Positions 34,538-42,652 of a DNA stretch of 64,000 nucleotides are shown here, piece by piece. Position 1 is the stretch's first letter; the number at the start of each line of letters is the position of its first letter. The DNA lies in assembly GCA_902363735.1 (NCBI GenBank), contig CABJBA010000007.1, forward strand, positions 124,001 to 188,000. Direction: 5' to 3'. The notes below the pieces were generated by a model, which saw nothing but the letters and a program-made list of their open reading frames with translations, was not told where the DNA came from and made no database searches. The stretch comes from Clostridiaceae bacterium (GTDB lineage: Bacteria > Bacillota > Clostridia > Lachnospirales > Lachnospiraceae). The position numbers and the translations under genes are program-made.

Positions 34538-35401
34538 TTATGCAAAAGGTATTTTGACACCAATTGGAACCTCTGGATTATGGCTGAATCTTATTCTCAT
34601 AATCGCAGGACTTTTAGGCATATGAATGACTCCAGCTGTACAAGTGGCAAAAACTCTCAGTTCCCCCTCCAGCTCCAGTTCATTTTTAGAACAGGACCAA
34701 TGGATATGAGATGCCTTGATTCTGACATAGTTTCCGTCTACTTCGGCCAGCCTTTTCTTTCCTTCCACCGAATACTCCATTGCTTTCAACATTCCACTGA
34801 CAAGATTTCCCTTTATTTTGGAGAATTGTACCATTCGGAGGCGCTTCATCTCTATGACGCTGTTTCCCTTGGAAATGATCAGACGGGCTGGCTTTTCAAA
34901 AGCTCCGTCTGCCATGGAAGGCTCCAGGGCATTGCGGCTATCTTTGACAAATTCCACCTCAATATCATATTCTCCTTCCGGAAGGTACTCTGATAAATCA
35001 ACATCCAAATTCTCTTTTTTTGCTTCTCCGTCCGATATTTTTTTGCAGATACTGCAGATGAGGCAGTTTTTAAGCATCATATCAATCACCGGGTCCTCCG
35101 TAACCGCCAGCCACGCATGAGCTGTAGAATCTGCCAGCCGGCTGTCGATGTCGTGAAGACAAAGCCAGCCGACCAAAGAACGGTGACGGGGCAAATACCA
35201 GTCCACATACCGTTTCCCCTCATCCGTTAAGTCGTAATGTTTATTTAAAAATCCCCGACTCACCAAAACATTCATGGTCCTTTGTACCGTTGATTTTGAA
35301 ACGCTGTTAATAATTGCAAGATGATAAAATGATCTTTTTTCTTTTTTTTCTCTGATCCAGGAGAGAAGATACTGCATCTGCGTTTTTGTTAGTTTTTCCA
35401 A
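34538..35401 (-). CDS. Winged-helix protein of unknown family, possible regulator of the haem operon
   Basis: A 287-residue soluble protein I do not recognise. The N-terminal 70 residues form a winged helix-turn-helix (NSVSKSTVQRTMNVLVSRGFLNK, then DLTDEGKRYVDWYL). A helical middle carries a cysteine pair motif CLICSICKK. The C-terminal 180 residues are beta-rich. The TTG at 35401 is preceded by AGGTGGAGG at 6 bases, much better than the TTG at 35458. It lies immediately upstream of the haem promoter in the same orientation, so it may bind the 20-bp repeats there and sense metal or redox state through the cysteines; this is inference. Confidence 0.6.
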   Translation of the reverse strand: MEKLTKTQMQYLLSWIREKKEKRSFYHLAIINSVSKSTVQRTMNVLVSRGFLNKHYDLTDEGKRYVDWYLPRHRSLVGWLCLHDIDSRLADSTAHAWLAVTEDPVIDMMLKNCLICSICKKISDGEAKKENLDVDLSEYLPEGEYDIEVEFVKDSRNALEPSMADGAFEKPARLIISKGNSVIEMKRLRMVQFSKIKGNLVSGMLKAMEYSVEGKKRLAEVDGNYVRIKASHIHWSCSKNELELEGELRVFATCTAGVIHMPKSPAIMRIRFSHNPEVPIGVKIPFA

Positions 35402-35797
35402 GGGAATCCTCCACCTTTCTATTTTTGTTCGAAACAGACTCTGCAATCTATTTCGCAATTCGCCTTTAGTTAGTTATGACTAATCAATCAAGGAAAGAAA
35501 CGGCACGAATGCTCGCACCTCAATGCCTTATATTTTTCCTTTTTCACTGAATTGTCCAGCCTATTATAACAAAAAAAAACAAAAATGTCTCAAAAAACAA
35601 AACTTTTTAATTCTGAAGCTTTTAAATGCTCATTTTTATAAATTTTTCTTCTCCATAAATGTTCAGCTACGTTCCCCTTATGATACCGCATTGTCTGCCA
35701 GATTATTGAAAATATTTCCACGGTTTTTCCTTTATGGCTCCCGGATGGTTTTTAATTATTTCCTCAATAATTAAGAAGACAATATAAGCAGGAAATC
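35402..35797. other. AT-rich intergenic region between divergent genes
   Basis: No gene seen. On the minus strand a TATAAT (35563-35568) with TTGAGA 19 bases upstream (35588-35593) is a plausible promoter for the winged-helix gene. The leader contains a small palindrome TTAGT-TATG-ACTAA (35470-35483). The rest is A/T-rich with stops in every frame. Confidence 0.45.
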
Positions 35798-35826
35798 TTG
35801 ACAAACTCCCCTTCAAAACTTATACT
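35798..35826 (+). promoter_or_regulatory. Promoter of the TRIC/UPF0126 gene
   Basis: TTGACA, 17-bp spacer, TATACT, about 40 bases upstream of the ATG. Confidence 0.85.
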
Positions 35827-35865
35827 TTCTTTAATTTCCTCAAGAAAATAAACCGGAGGTTTGGA

Positions 35866-36516
35866 ATGAAGATAGATCTTTCCTTATTTTTCTTTGTAGA
35901 AGCAATCGGAACCATTGCCTTTGCCTCTTCCGGGGCCATGGTCGCTATAAAAAAACATCTTGATCTTCTGGGAGTTGTGGTCTTAGGTGTGACGACTGCG
36001 GTAGGCGGCGGAATGCTGCGGGACATTATCATTGGAAATGTGCCCCCAGCCCTTTTTAAAGACCCTGTGTATGTGCTGCTGGCTTTTGCAACTGTTCTGC
36101 TTTTATTTGCTGTTGTGAGAGTGAACCGGAAATTCATAAACAGCCGCTCCATAGAGTCCTATGAGAAAGTTATGAACATCTTTGATGCCATAGGCCTTGG
36201 GGCTTTTACCGTGGTGGGAATCGACACGGCAGTACTCTCCGGCTACGGGGACTATGATTTTCTCGTTATCTTTTTAGGTGTCATTACAGGAGTGGGAGGC
36301 GGCATCTTAAGGGATATTATGGCTGGACAAACTCCTTATGTGCTGAGAAAGCACATTTATGCCTGCGCCTCCATTGCCGGAGCCCTTCTTTACGTTGGAC
36401 TGATGGAAAGAATAAACGGAAATTTAGCTATGCTTACAGGAGCCTGCACAGTTATTCTCATCCGCCTTTTAGCCACTCATTTTTGCTGGAACCTGCCTAC
36501 TGCAACCGGACATTAG
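35866..36516 (+). CDS. TRIC / UPF0126 family membrane protein
   Basis: A 216-residue membrane protein made of two homologous halves of three helices. Each half carries the family's glycine-rich kinked helix: VTTAVGGGMLRDIIIGNVPPALF in the first and VITGVGGGILRDIMAGQTPYVL in the second. The family includes bacterial homologues of trimeric intracellular cation channels and proteins proposed to carry glycine. CGGAGG precedes the ATG. The membrane-protein gene at 36537 follows closely and is probably co-transcribed. Confidence 0.92.
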   Translation: MKIDLSLFFFVEAIGTIAFASSGAMVAIKKHLDLLGVVVLGVTTAVGGGMLRDIIIGNVPPALFKDPVYVLLAFATVLLLFAVVRVNRKFINSRSIESYEKVMNIFDAIGLGAFTVVGIDTAVLSGYGDYDFLVIFLGVITGVGGGILRDIMAGQTPYVLRKHIYACASIAGALLYVGLMERINGNLAMLTGACTVILIRLLATHFCWNLPTATGH

Positions 36517-36536
36517 TCCATAGAAGGAGAAGTCTT

Positions 36537-37232
36537 ATGAAACGAGTTCTGCAATACACACTTGGAATCATTTTTTCAATCTGCCTTATGATCGTTCTTT
36601 TATTTACTTCCATTGAAGCGGCTGTTTACTGGATTCCCGGATACTTTGAAAAGGAATATGCCAAGTATAACGTAACCCAGGATGTTTCCATGACAATGGA
36701 GGACTTATTGGAAGTTACAGATGAGATGATGGCATTTCTTCGCGGAGACAGAGAGGACCTGCATGTAGAAACCGTTATGGGCGGAGTAAAACGAGAATTC
36801 TTTAATGAACGGGAAATTGCCCATATGGAGGATGTAAAGGGATTATTCTTAGGTGCCATCGCCATACGGCGGGGCTGTCTCATCGCCATGGCTTTCTGCC
36901 TGGCCGGGCTATTTCTTTTAAAGGCTCATGTGAGAAAAATCCTTCCCCGGTCCGTATTGACTGGAACAGGGGTGTTTTTTGCCGCTTCCGCTGCTGTGGC
37001 TGGGATTATTTCCACCGACTTTACCAGATATTTCATCCTGTTTCACCACATGTTTTTTAACAACGATTTATGGGTTTTAGACCCAACAACCGACATGCTG
37101 ATCAACATTGTTCCTGAAGGCTTTTTTCAGGACACGGTGATTCTTATTGGAACCATTTATTTTTTCTGCGTTCTGCTCATCCTGATTCTCAGCCTGTTTC
37201 TTATGCGCAAATACAGGAAAAATCATAAATAA
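36537..37232 (+). CDS. TIGR01906-like integral membrane protein (DUF1461)
   Basis: A 231-residue protein with an N-terminal membrane helix, an external loop of about 90 residues (MTMEDLLEVTDEMMAFLRG, then FNEREIAHMEDVK), and three further helices near the C-terminus. The phrase LFHHMFFNNDLWVLDPTTDMLINIVPEGFF (partly quoted) is characteristic of the TIGR01906 family, whose function is unknown. AGAAGGAG lies 7 bases before the ATG at 36537; the earlier start at 36483 overlaps the upstream gene and lacks a site. Confidence 0.85.
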   Translation: MKRVLQYTLGIIFSICLMIVLLFTSIEAAVYWIPGYFEKEYAKYNVTQDVSMTMEDLLEVTDEMMAFLRGDREDLHVETVMGGVKREFFNEREIAHMEDVKGLFLGAIAIRRGCLIAMAFCLAGLFLLKAHVRKILPRSVLTGTGVFFAASAAVAGIISTDFTRYFILFHHMFFNNDLWVLDPTTDMLINIVPEGFFQDTVILIGTIYFFCVLLILILSLFLMRKYRKNHK

Positions 37233-37234
37233 AC

Positions 37235-37263
37235 TTTACTTGTAAAGACAAATAACCTATACT
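37235..37263 (+). promoter_or_regulatory. Probable promoter of the D,D-carboxypeptidase gene
   Basis: TTTACT, 17-bp spacer, TATACT, about 55 bases before the start codon. The -35 box is only a partial match. Confidence 0.5.
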
Positions 37264-37317
37264 GTAGATTGGACAACTATCTGAAGCTGAATCAATTTTA
37301 TGGAGAGATTATTCAAT

Positions 37318-38796
37318 ATGACTCAATTTGCAAAAAGGATTTTTTTATACTTCCTGTGCGTTTCCTTTTCTATGTTTTCTCTTTCCACTGCCTGGGCAGC
37401 TCCAGCCTGGCCAGCCGATGCGTCGGCTCAGGCTGAGGGAGCCATACTGATGGATGCAGATACAGGAACAGTGCTGTGGGGACAGAATATTCATCAGCAG
37501 TATTATCCGGCCAGCATCACCAAGGTCATGACCGCACTTTTGGCTATTGAAAATTGTGACTTAGATGAAATGGTGACATTTTCCCACAATGCCGTCTTTA
37601 ACGTGGAAGCCGGAAGCAGCAATGCCGGAATCAATGAAGGAGATGTCTTATCCGTTAAGGACTGCCTCTATGCCCTTTTACTTAAGTCGGCCAATGAATC
37701 AGCTAATGCCTTAGCAGAGCATATTGCAGGAAGCACCGAGGCATTTGCCGATATGATGAATGCCCGGGCAAAGGAACTTGGATGCACCAACACCCACTTT
37801 GCCAATCCAAGCGGCCTTAACGACCCCGAACACTATACGTCTGCCTACGACATGGCCCTTATTTCCAGAGCTGCCTTTAATAACCCTGTATTTGAGGAAA
37901 TTGACTCTGCAACCTATTATAAGCTTCCTCCCAATTCCATCAACAAGGAAGGACTTTCCATCTACCCGGGCCATCGGATGATGAGAAAGAGCACCCCTTA
38001 CTTCTATCCCGGAATTGTCGGCGGAAAGACAGGCTATACCACCCTGGCGGGCAACACGTTAGTGACCTGTGCAGAAAAAAATAACTTGAAACTGATTTCT
38101 GTCATTTTAAAAGGGTCCACCCCGCAGTACTGGGCAGATACCAAGGGACTTTTGGATTTTGGTTTTGAAAATTTCATTTCCTTAAAGGCTGCAGATTATG
38201 AAAAAACCTACAGCTTTATTACAAGTGACTTAAATTTCAGTGGTCTCTCTATCACTAAGCCGGAAGCTCTGATTTTAGATCCTGACAGCCGGATTATTCT
38301 GCCTAAAACAGCAGTTTTTTCTGATGCCGTACCGGAGCTGAGTTACGATATCTCCTCAGGAGATCCGGAAGGAGCAATTGCAAAGATCAACTACCGTTAC
38401 AATGACCGTGTAGTGGGTTGTACCTTCTTAGAGGTGAATCAGGCACTTTTTCAAGCCACCGTGGAGGAAACGGACGCCCAGGATCCATTGCCCTTAGGGG
38501 AACCGGCATCTCCTTCTGCTTCAGATGACTACCGTGAAAGAGCTTTGCGGCCTTTTGAAATCCCGATGACTGCCTGGTTTGTTTTAGGAAGCGTAGTCCT
38601 TATCGCAGCATTGGCCGGCATCATTTCCTTTCTCATCTACCGTAAGCACCAGGAAAAGCAGGAATTTTTGATTCGCAGGGAGCAGCGCATGAGGCGGCTT
38701 CAGGACTCTGGCATTTCGGCTGATGAATTCAATTCCATTATAGAGCAGAGGCGCAGTACCTCTTCCACAAAACACCGAGGCCGCCGAGGGCGGTAA
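37318..38796 (+). CDS. D-alanyl-D-alanine carboxypeptidase (DacF/PBP5 class)
   Basis: A 492-residue penicillin-binding protein that trims the terminal D-Ala of peptidoglycan pentapeptides outside the membrane. Signal peptide ends near STAWA-A. Active-site motifs are S66-ITK69, SANES (SxN) and GGKTGYT. After the catalytic domain and a beta-rich domain, a C-terminal membrane helix (WFVLGSVVLIAALAGIISFLIY) and basic tail anchor it. I chose the ATG at 37318, preceded by GGAGAG; the ATG at 37300 overlaps that site. A two-component pair follows in the same direction. Confidence 0.93.
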   Translation: MTQFAKRIFLYFLCVSFSMFSLSTAWAAPAWPADASAQAEGAILMDADTGTVLWGQNIHQQYYPASITKVMTALLAIENCDLDEMVTFSHNAVFNVEAGSSNAGINEGDVLSVKDCLYALLLKSANESANALAEHIAGSTEAFADMMNARAKELGCTNTHFANPSGLNDPEHYTSAYDMALISRAAFNNPVFEEIDSATYYKLPPNSINKEGLSIYPGHRMMRKSTPYFYPGIVGGKTGYTTLAGNTLVTCAEKNNLKLISVILKGSTPQYWADTKGLLDFGFENFISLKAADYEKTYSFITSDLNFSGLSITKPEALILDPDSRIILPKTAVFSDAVPELSYDISSGDPEGAIAKINYRYNDRVVGCTFLEVNQALFQATVEETDAQDPLPLGEPASPSASDDYRERALRPFEIPMTAWFVLGSVVLIAALAGIISFLIYRKHQEKQEFLIRREQRMRRLQDSGISADEFNSIIEQRRSTSSTKHRGRRGR

Positions 38797-38825
38797 AACA
38801 AGTTCTGAAAAACAAAGGGAATTTT

Positions 38826-39917
38826 ATGATAAGCTACTGGAAAACCTCAAAAATAGATTTGCTTCGTAATATTTTTATTACGCTTACCTGTCTGCTGCTT
38901 GCAACTATTATGTCTTATATGATGCTTTTGTTGGGAGGCTTTTCCAACAATGTGGGAATTGTTTATGTAATGGCGGTGGTTCTTATATCCCGCTATTCCT
39001 GCGGCTATATACCAGGAGTTATCGCCTCCTTTATCAGTGTACTTTGCGTAAACTTTGCATTTACCTACCCTTTCATGGCTTTTAATTTCACCCTGGAAGG
39101 GTATCCCATTACCTTTATTGCCATGCTGGCTATTTCCATCTTCACAAGCACCACTACCACTCATTTAAAGGAAAAAAGCCGCATCTTAAGCGAACAGGAA
39201 AAGCTTTTGATGGAAGCAGAAAAAGAGACTATGAGAGCCAACCTGCTAAGGGCTGTTTCCCATGATCTGCGCACTCCTTTAACCGGCATCATCGGCGCCA
39301 GCAGCATTTATCTTGAAAACGCCAGCGGACTGTCAGATGGGGAAAAAACAAACCTGGTGGCAAACATACAAGAGGATGCTAACTGGCTTTTAAACATGGT
39401 GGAAAATCTTCTGAGCGTCACTAAAATCCGAAATACAGGGGCACAGGTATCCAAATGCCCGGAGCCTCTGGAGGAAGTGGTGGCAGAAGCTCTCCAGCGC
39501 TTCCATAAACGGCTTCCCAATTCTCCTGTCCAGGCAACCGTACCTGAGGAATTAGTCATGGTTCCCATGGATGCCATCCTCATTGAACAGGTCATCATTA
39601 ATCTACTGGAAAATGCCGCCTGTCATTCCAATTCCTCCAAACCCATCACCCTGTCTGTTGAGGTAAACAGCGGATACGTTTGGTTTCATGTACGTGACTA
39701 CGGAATAGGAATTGAGCCGGAGCGGCTGAATACTTTGTTTGACGGCTACAGCTTGTCACAAAATAGCAGCGGTGATTCCCGGAAAGGCATGGGCATCGGT
39801 CTGTCTATCTGTAAGACCATTGTAACAGCCCACCACGGAGATATTTCGGCTGCCAACGAAGAGGAAGGTGCCGTTTTTACGTTTACATTACCACTGGAGG
39901 AAAAGAGTTATGAGTAA
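38826..39917 (+). CDS. Sensor histidine kinase, KdpD-like but lacking the N-terminal domain
   Basis: A 363-residue kinase. Four closely packed membrane helices (residues about 15-115) match the DUF4118 module of KdpD. They are followed by a short coiled coil, the phospho-acceptor H146 (AVSHDLRTPLTG) and an ATPase domain with LLENAACHS (N box), DYGIGIEPERL and GMGIGLSICKTI. The 400-residue cytoplasmic KdpD domain and Usp domain are absent. It overlaps its response regulator gene by 8 bases. No kdpFABC genes are nearby, so the signal may not be potassium. Confidence 0.88.
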   Translation: MISYWKTSKIDLLRNIFITLTCLLLATIMSYMMLLLGGFSNNVGIVYVMAVVLISRYSCGYIPGVIASFISVLCVNFAFTYPFMAFNFTLEGYPITFIAMLAISIFTSTTTTHLKEKSRILSEQEKLLMEAEKETMRANLLRAVSHDLRTPLTGIIGASSIYLENASGLSDGEKTNLVANIQEDANWLLNMVENLLSVTKIRNTGAQVSKCPEPLEEVVAEALQRFHKRLPNSPVQATVPEELVMVPMDAILIEQVIINLLENAACHSNSSKPITLSVEVNSGYVWFHVRDYGIGIEPERLNTLFDGYSLSQNSSGDSRKGMGIGLSICKTIVTAHHGDISAANEEEGAVFTFTLPLEEKSYE

Positions 39918-40620
39918 AATTACAGTCATAATCATAGAAGATGAAAAGAATATCTGCAATTTCATTGAAAGTGCATTGGAAAGACATGATTATAAGGTGA
40001 TTACTGCCAACACCGGACGTGATGGCCTTTCCCTCATCAACTCCCTCTGCCCGGATGTGATTCTTCTGGATTTAGGACTTCCTGACTTGGATGGAATGGA
40101 TATTATAAAAGGCGTCAGGAGCTGGACTTCAACTCCCATCATCGTCATATCGGCCAGGACCCAGGAACAGGAAAAGGTGGCTGCTCTCGATTACGGCGCT
40201 GACGATTATATTACAAAGCCCTTTGGAACCAGTGAGCTGTTAGCAAGAATCCGCACTGCCCTGCGCCATGGAAAGCCTACTACCAGCACCGCACTGGGAG
40301 CCCTGGTACAGATTCCTTACAGAAGTGAGAACCTGTGCATTGATTTCAGTAAGCGGCTTGTATCTTTAGACGGTCAAAAGATACATTTAACCCAGATTGA
40401 GTACAAGCTGGTATGCCTTCTGGCAGAAAGTTCTGGAAAGGTTTTGACCTATGACCACATTATCAACCACATATGGGGGCCTTATGCTGACAGCAACAAT
40501 CAAACCCTCAGGGTCAATATGGCCCACATCCGCCGAAAGATAGAAAATAATCCGGCTGAACCAAAGTATATCTTTACAGAAATCGGAGTTGGCTACCGGA
40601 TGAGGGAAAGTGAAATCTGA
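39910..40620 (+). CDS. OmpR/KdpE-type response regulator
   Basis: A 236-residue regulator with receiver domain (acidic D11, phospho-acceptor D54 in LLDLGLPD, conserved K in YITKPFG) and a C-terminal OmpR winged helix (LTQIEYKLVCLLAESSGKVLTYDHI ... TLRVNMAHIRRKIE, partly quoted). The ATG at 39910 has TGGAGG upstream and overlaps the kinase gene, so the two are coupled. Partner of the KdpD-like kinase; possible targets include the neighbouring small membrane protein. Confidence 0.92.
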   Translation: MSKITVIIIEDEKNICNFIESALERHDYKVITANTGRDGLSLINSLCPDVILLDLGLPDLDGMDIIKGVRSWTSTPIIVISARTQEQEKVAALDYGADDYITKPFGTSELLARIRTALRHGKPTTSTALGALVQIPYRSENLCIDFSKRLVSLDGQKIHLTQIEYKLVCLLAESSGKVLTYDHIINHIWGPYADSNNQTLRVNMAHIRRKIENNPAEPKYIFTEIGVGYRMRESEI

Positions 40621-40635
40621 GAAATGGGAAGTTCT

Positions 40636-40668
40636 CCACGGTTTTATAGGGATGTTTTCTAACCGTGG
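40636..40668 (+). other. Hairpin between the response regulator and a small membrane protein gene
   Basis: CCACGGTT (40636-40643) pairs perfectly with AACCGTGG (40661-40668). No T-run follows, so it could be a regulatory leader for the next gene or a weak terminator. Confidence 0.5.
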
Positions 40669-40715
40669 TGAATCGGAGAGGTATGTATCGATTACGAAAA
40701 AAGGAGGATTTTGAT

Positions 40716-40997
40716 GTGTTAAATTTACTTTTGTTTGCAATCTGCGTTAGTAATGGGGTTATCATTTTTAAGTTAGTGAAATCGTTACTACTCGGTGCCT
40801 TAGGTGATAGCAAAGTATTTAGAACACTTAATCTTTTTGTTGCCTTTCCTTGTGGTGCTGCATACACAATATTTGCACTGAATACAGGCTTAGTGGCGAC
40901 AAATGTTAGCTTCTTATTTGGCCTGGCTGCTATCTTTGGGCCGATTTCAGCAATTGGTGTTATTGCCATTTTAAGGTATATTGGCAATGGCAAATAG
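40716..40997 (+). CDS. Small hydrophobic membrane protein, unknown function
   Basis: A 93-residue protein with three hydrophobic segments (LLLFAICVSNGVIIFKLV, FVAFPCGAAYTIFALNTG, FLFGLAAIFGPISAIGVIAILRY). I set the start at GTG 40716 because AAGGAGG ends 8 bases before it; earlier ATG codons would lie in front of this ribosome site. I recognise no family. It lies 95 bases after the response regulator and may be controlled by that system. The antisense frame across it lacks a ribosome site. Confidence 0.6.
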   Translation: MLNLLLFAICVSNGVIIFKLVKSLLLGALGDSKVFRTLNLFVAFPCGAAYTIFALNTGLVATNVSFLFGLAAIFGPISAIGVIAILRYIGNGK

Positions 40998-41417
40998 CTA
41001 TTATGGAGTATGGCATATCCTATTTAATATCTCTGCAAATATTTTTAGAAATTAAAATTCCCCAAGCTGCCCAAATAACATATTCTCCTTTTTAAGCAAG
41101 TTGATGATCACTTGTTTATTATAATAAGTATTTTTTGCCTTTCGCACCTGATATGTATCCGCACTTTCTATCAATAGACTCTTTGTAAATCCATTGTTCT
41201 TTGTCGTAATTAAGGTTTTTATCCTTAAATGCGATGCAATCACAAACATACTTTTTCAATATGCCTTGCTAACATCATTATATTACGAAACTCATACCAA
41301 AAACAGTATAAGTTTCGTCGTGCATAGAAAAAAGTTCAATTTTCCTTTATTAGGACAATAGAACTTTTTTTCGAATTCATTTTACATTTTTTAATTTGTC
41401 TCTATGAGCCCGTGGCA
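40998..41417. other. Intergenic region with hairpins and possible small remnants
   Basis: Two short minus-strand frames occur: 41052-41249 (65 residues) and 41119-41259 (46 residues, reading KYVCDCIAFKDKNLNY from a TTG). Neither has a convincing ribosome site, and they overlap, so I call no gene; they may be decayed coding sequence. Near 41284-41317 an imperfect inverted repeat ACGAAACT-ATAC / GTAT-AGTTTCGT is present. Confidence 0.4.
41328..41370. terminator. Probable terminator, AAAAAAGTTC/GAACTTTTTT
   Basis: Ten-base perfect arms separated by 23 bases, ending in a T-run on the plus strand and a T-run on the minus strand. Lies between the small membrane protein and the convergent exonuclease gene, so it could end transcription from both sides. 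Confidence 0.6.
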
Positions 41418-42392
41418 TTACCCTTTCTTTTTTTTATTCCTGACCCGGGTTTTTTCCACTCGTTTCTTTCTGGCTACTTCCCTTTTCTCGTATATTCCTT
41501 TAATATCCTCTTCACCCATCAGCCTCATTGTCTTCACAACATAGACATTTCCGGCCTCACTGCGCCTCATACGGATCTTTCCCTTCACATTTCCATGAAC
41601 AGGACAGCAGCCTAAGGCAGTATAGAATTTCTGGTTTGCAGAAAACCATTTAATTTTTTTTCTCAGCATCCTGCCGCATTTACAGCATATCAGATCTGTT
41701 ACGGTTTTATCCTCAATGGCATCCTGCTTTGATTCAAAGGGTCTTGAGATATACTTGGAATAATCGGGAAAGTTTAAATACACCTCTTCTTCCTTCTTCT
41801 CAGGCAGACGGTAATAATCCGTAGACCAGTATGGCCGCACCTTATCAAAATCCATTTCTCCCATAATACGCCCCGTATAGTGGGCATCATCCAGGGCACG
41901 GTGAAATGGCCTTGATTCTGTCAGCTTTCGCTCTGCCACGGCAAAGTCAAGAGACTGGCGTTCCTTTCCATCACTATAGAAAATGCTGTAAAGCTTTTGG
42001 ATATCAAAGTACAGAAAAGGCTTTGGAAATGGAATCTGAATTCCGTAATAAGTCATATTCCTCTGCAGTTCCGTCAAGTCCATGGAACCCCATGTACAAA
42101 ACAGGCTATCTTCTCCGCACCATAAGAGAAACTCCCTGATGGCATCTTCAAAGTCTACACCTTCCTTCATAAGAGTTATCTCATCCATGTGTGTCACTTC
42201 CAGGATCTTTTCATGAAGCCGTGTGTAGACCCTGGGCCTGATAAGCCGCCTGAACTCTCCAGCTTCTTCCATATCCTCATTGAGCTTAACGGCCCCAATC
42301 TCTATGATCTCGAAGGGAAAATGCTCAATTGTTTCTTCTGTTCCTCCGGCGCTCTGGTTCCATTCCAGATCCAGTACAATATAATTTTTCAT
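41418..42392 (-). CDS. DEDDh 3'-5' exonuclease family protein with C-terminal zinc-ribbon-like segment
   Basis: A 324-residue protein. The DnaQ-like exonuclease domain (residues 1 to about 185) has D8 and E10 in VLDLEWNQ, a middle aspartate in TWGSMDLTEL and HRALDDAHYTG at the end, fulfilling DEDDh. The following 140 residues carry CCKCGRML ... CCPVHG, a likely zinc site, and a very basic tail (RKKRVEKTRVRNKKKKG). DNA or RNA substrate is not evident. It is the last gene of a minus-strand group. Confidence 0.85.
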   Translation of the reverse strand: MKNYIVLDLEWNQSAGGTEETIEHFPFEIIEIGAVKLNEDMEEAGEFRRLIRPRVYTRLHEKILEVTHMDEITLMKEGVDFEDAIREFLLWCGEDSLFCTWGSMDLTELQRNMTYYGIQIPFPKPFLYFDIQKLYSIFYSDGKERQSLDFAVAERKLTESRPFHRALDDAHYTGRIMGEMDFDKVRPYWSTDYYRLPEKKEEEVYLNFPDYSKYISRPFESKQDAIEDKTVTDLICCKCGRMLRKKIKWFSANQKFYTALGCCPVHGNVKGKIRMRRSEAGNVYVVKTMRLMGEEDIKGIYEKREVARKKRVEKTRVRNKKKKG

Positions 42393-42405
42393 TAATTTAA
42401 ATCCT

Positions 42406-42618
42406 TCATTCTATCAGACTTTCCAACTTTCTTCTCACTCTGTCCCGGCGCCTTTCGGATTTTTCCCGGTCCACTGTCCATCCTTCTGGTTCCCATGTAA
42501 GGACATCTCCTTCTCTGGCCCCAATTGGAAGCTCTGCAGCCCTTACCTTTACTATGCTGCCGTCTTCAGCTTCGCAGACAGCAATTTCCAACCCCAGCCG
42601 GTCAATGATATATTCCAT
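42406..42618 (-). CDS. DUF3006 small protein
   Basis: A 70-residue protein beginning MEYIIDRLGLEIAVCE, with the short beta-barrel pattern IVKVRAAELPIGAREGDVL and a charged helical tail. DUF3006 genes often sit beside ComEC-like metallohydrolases, as here. AAAGGAGAGG precedes the ATG. The function is unknown. Confidence 0.82.
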   Translation of the reverse strand: MEYIIDRLGLEIAVCEAEDGSIVKVRAAELPIGAREGDVLTWEPEGWTVDREKSERRRDRVRRKLESLIE

Positions 42619-42652
42619 AAACAGTTCCCCTCTCCTTTATTTTCCGCCGAGC

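Noticed and set aside
38826..40620. Calling the two-component pair kdpD/kdpE
   Set aside because: The kinase lacks the KdpD-specific N-terminal domain and no potassium ATPase genes are nearby.
40574..40993. 139-residue minus-strand frame across the small membrane protein
   Set aside because: No ribosome site, overlaps the response regulator's end, and the plus-strand frame has an ideal AAGGAGG site.
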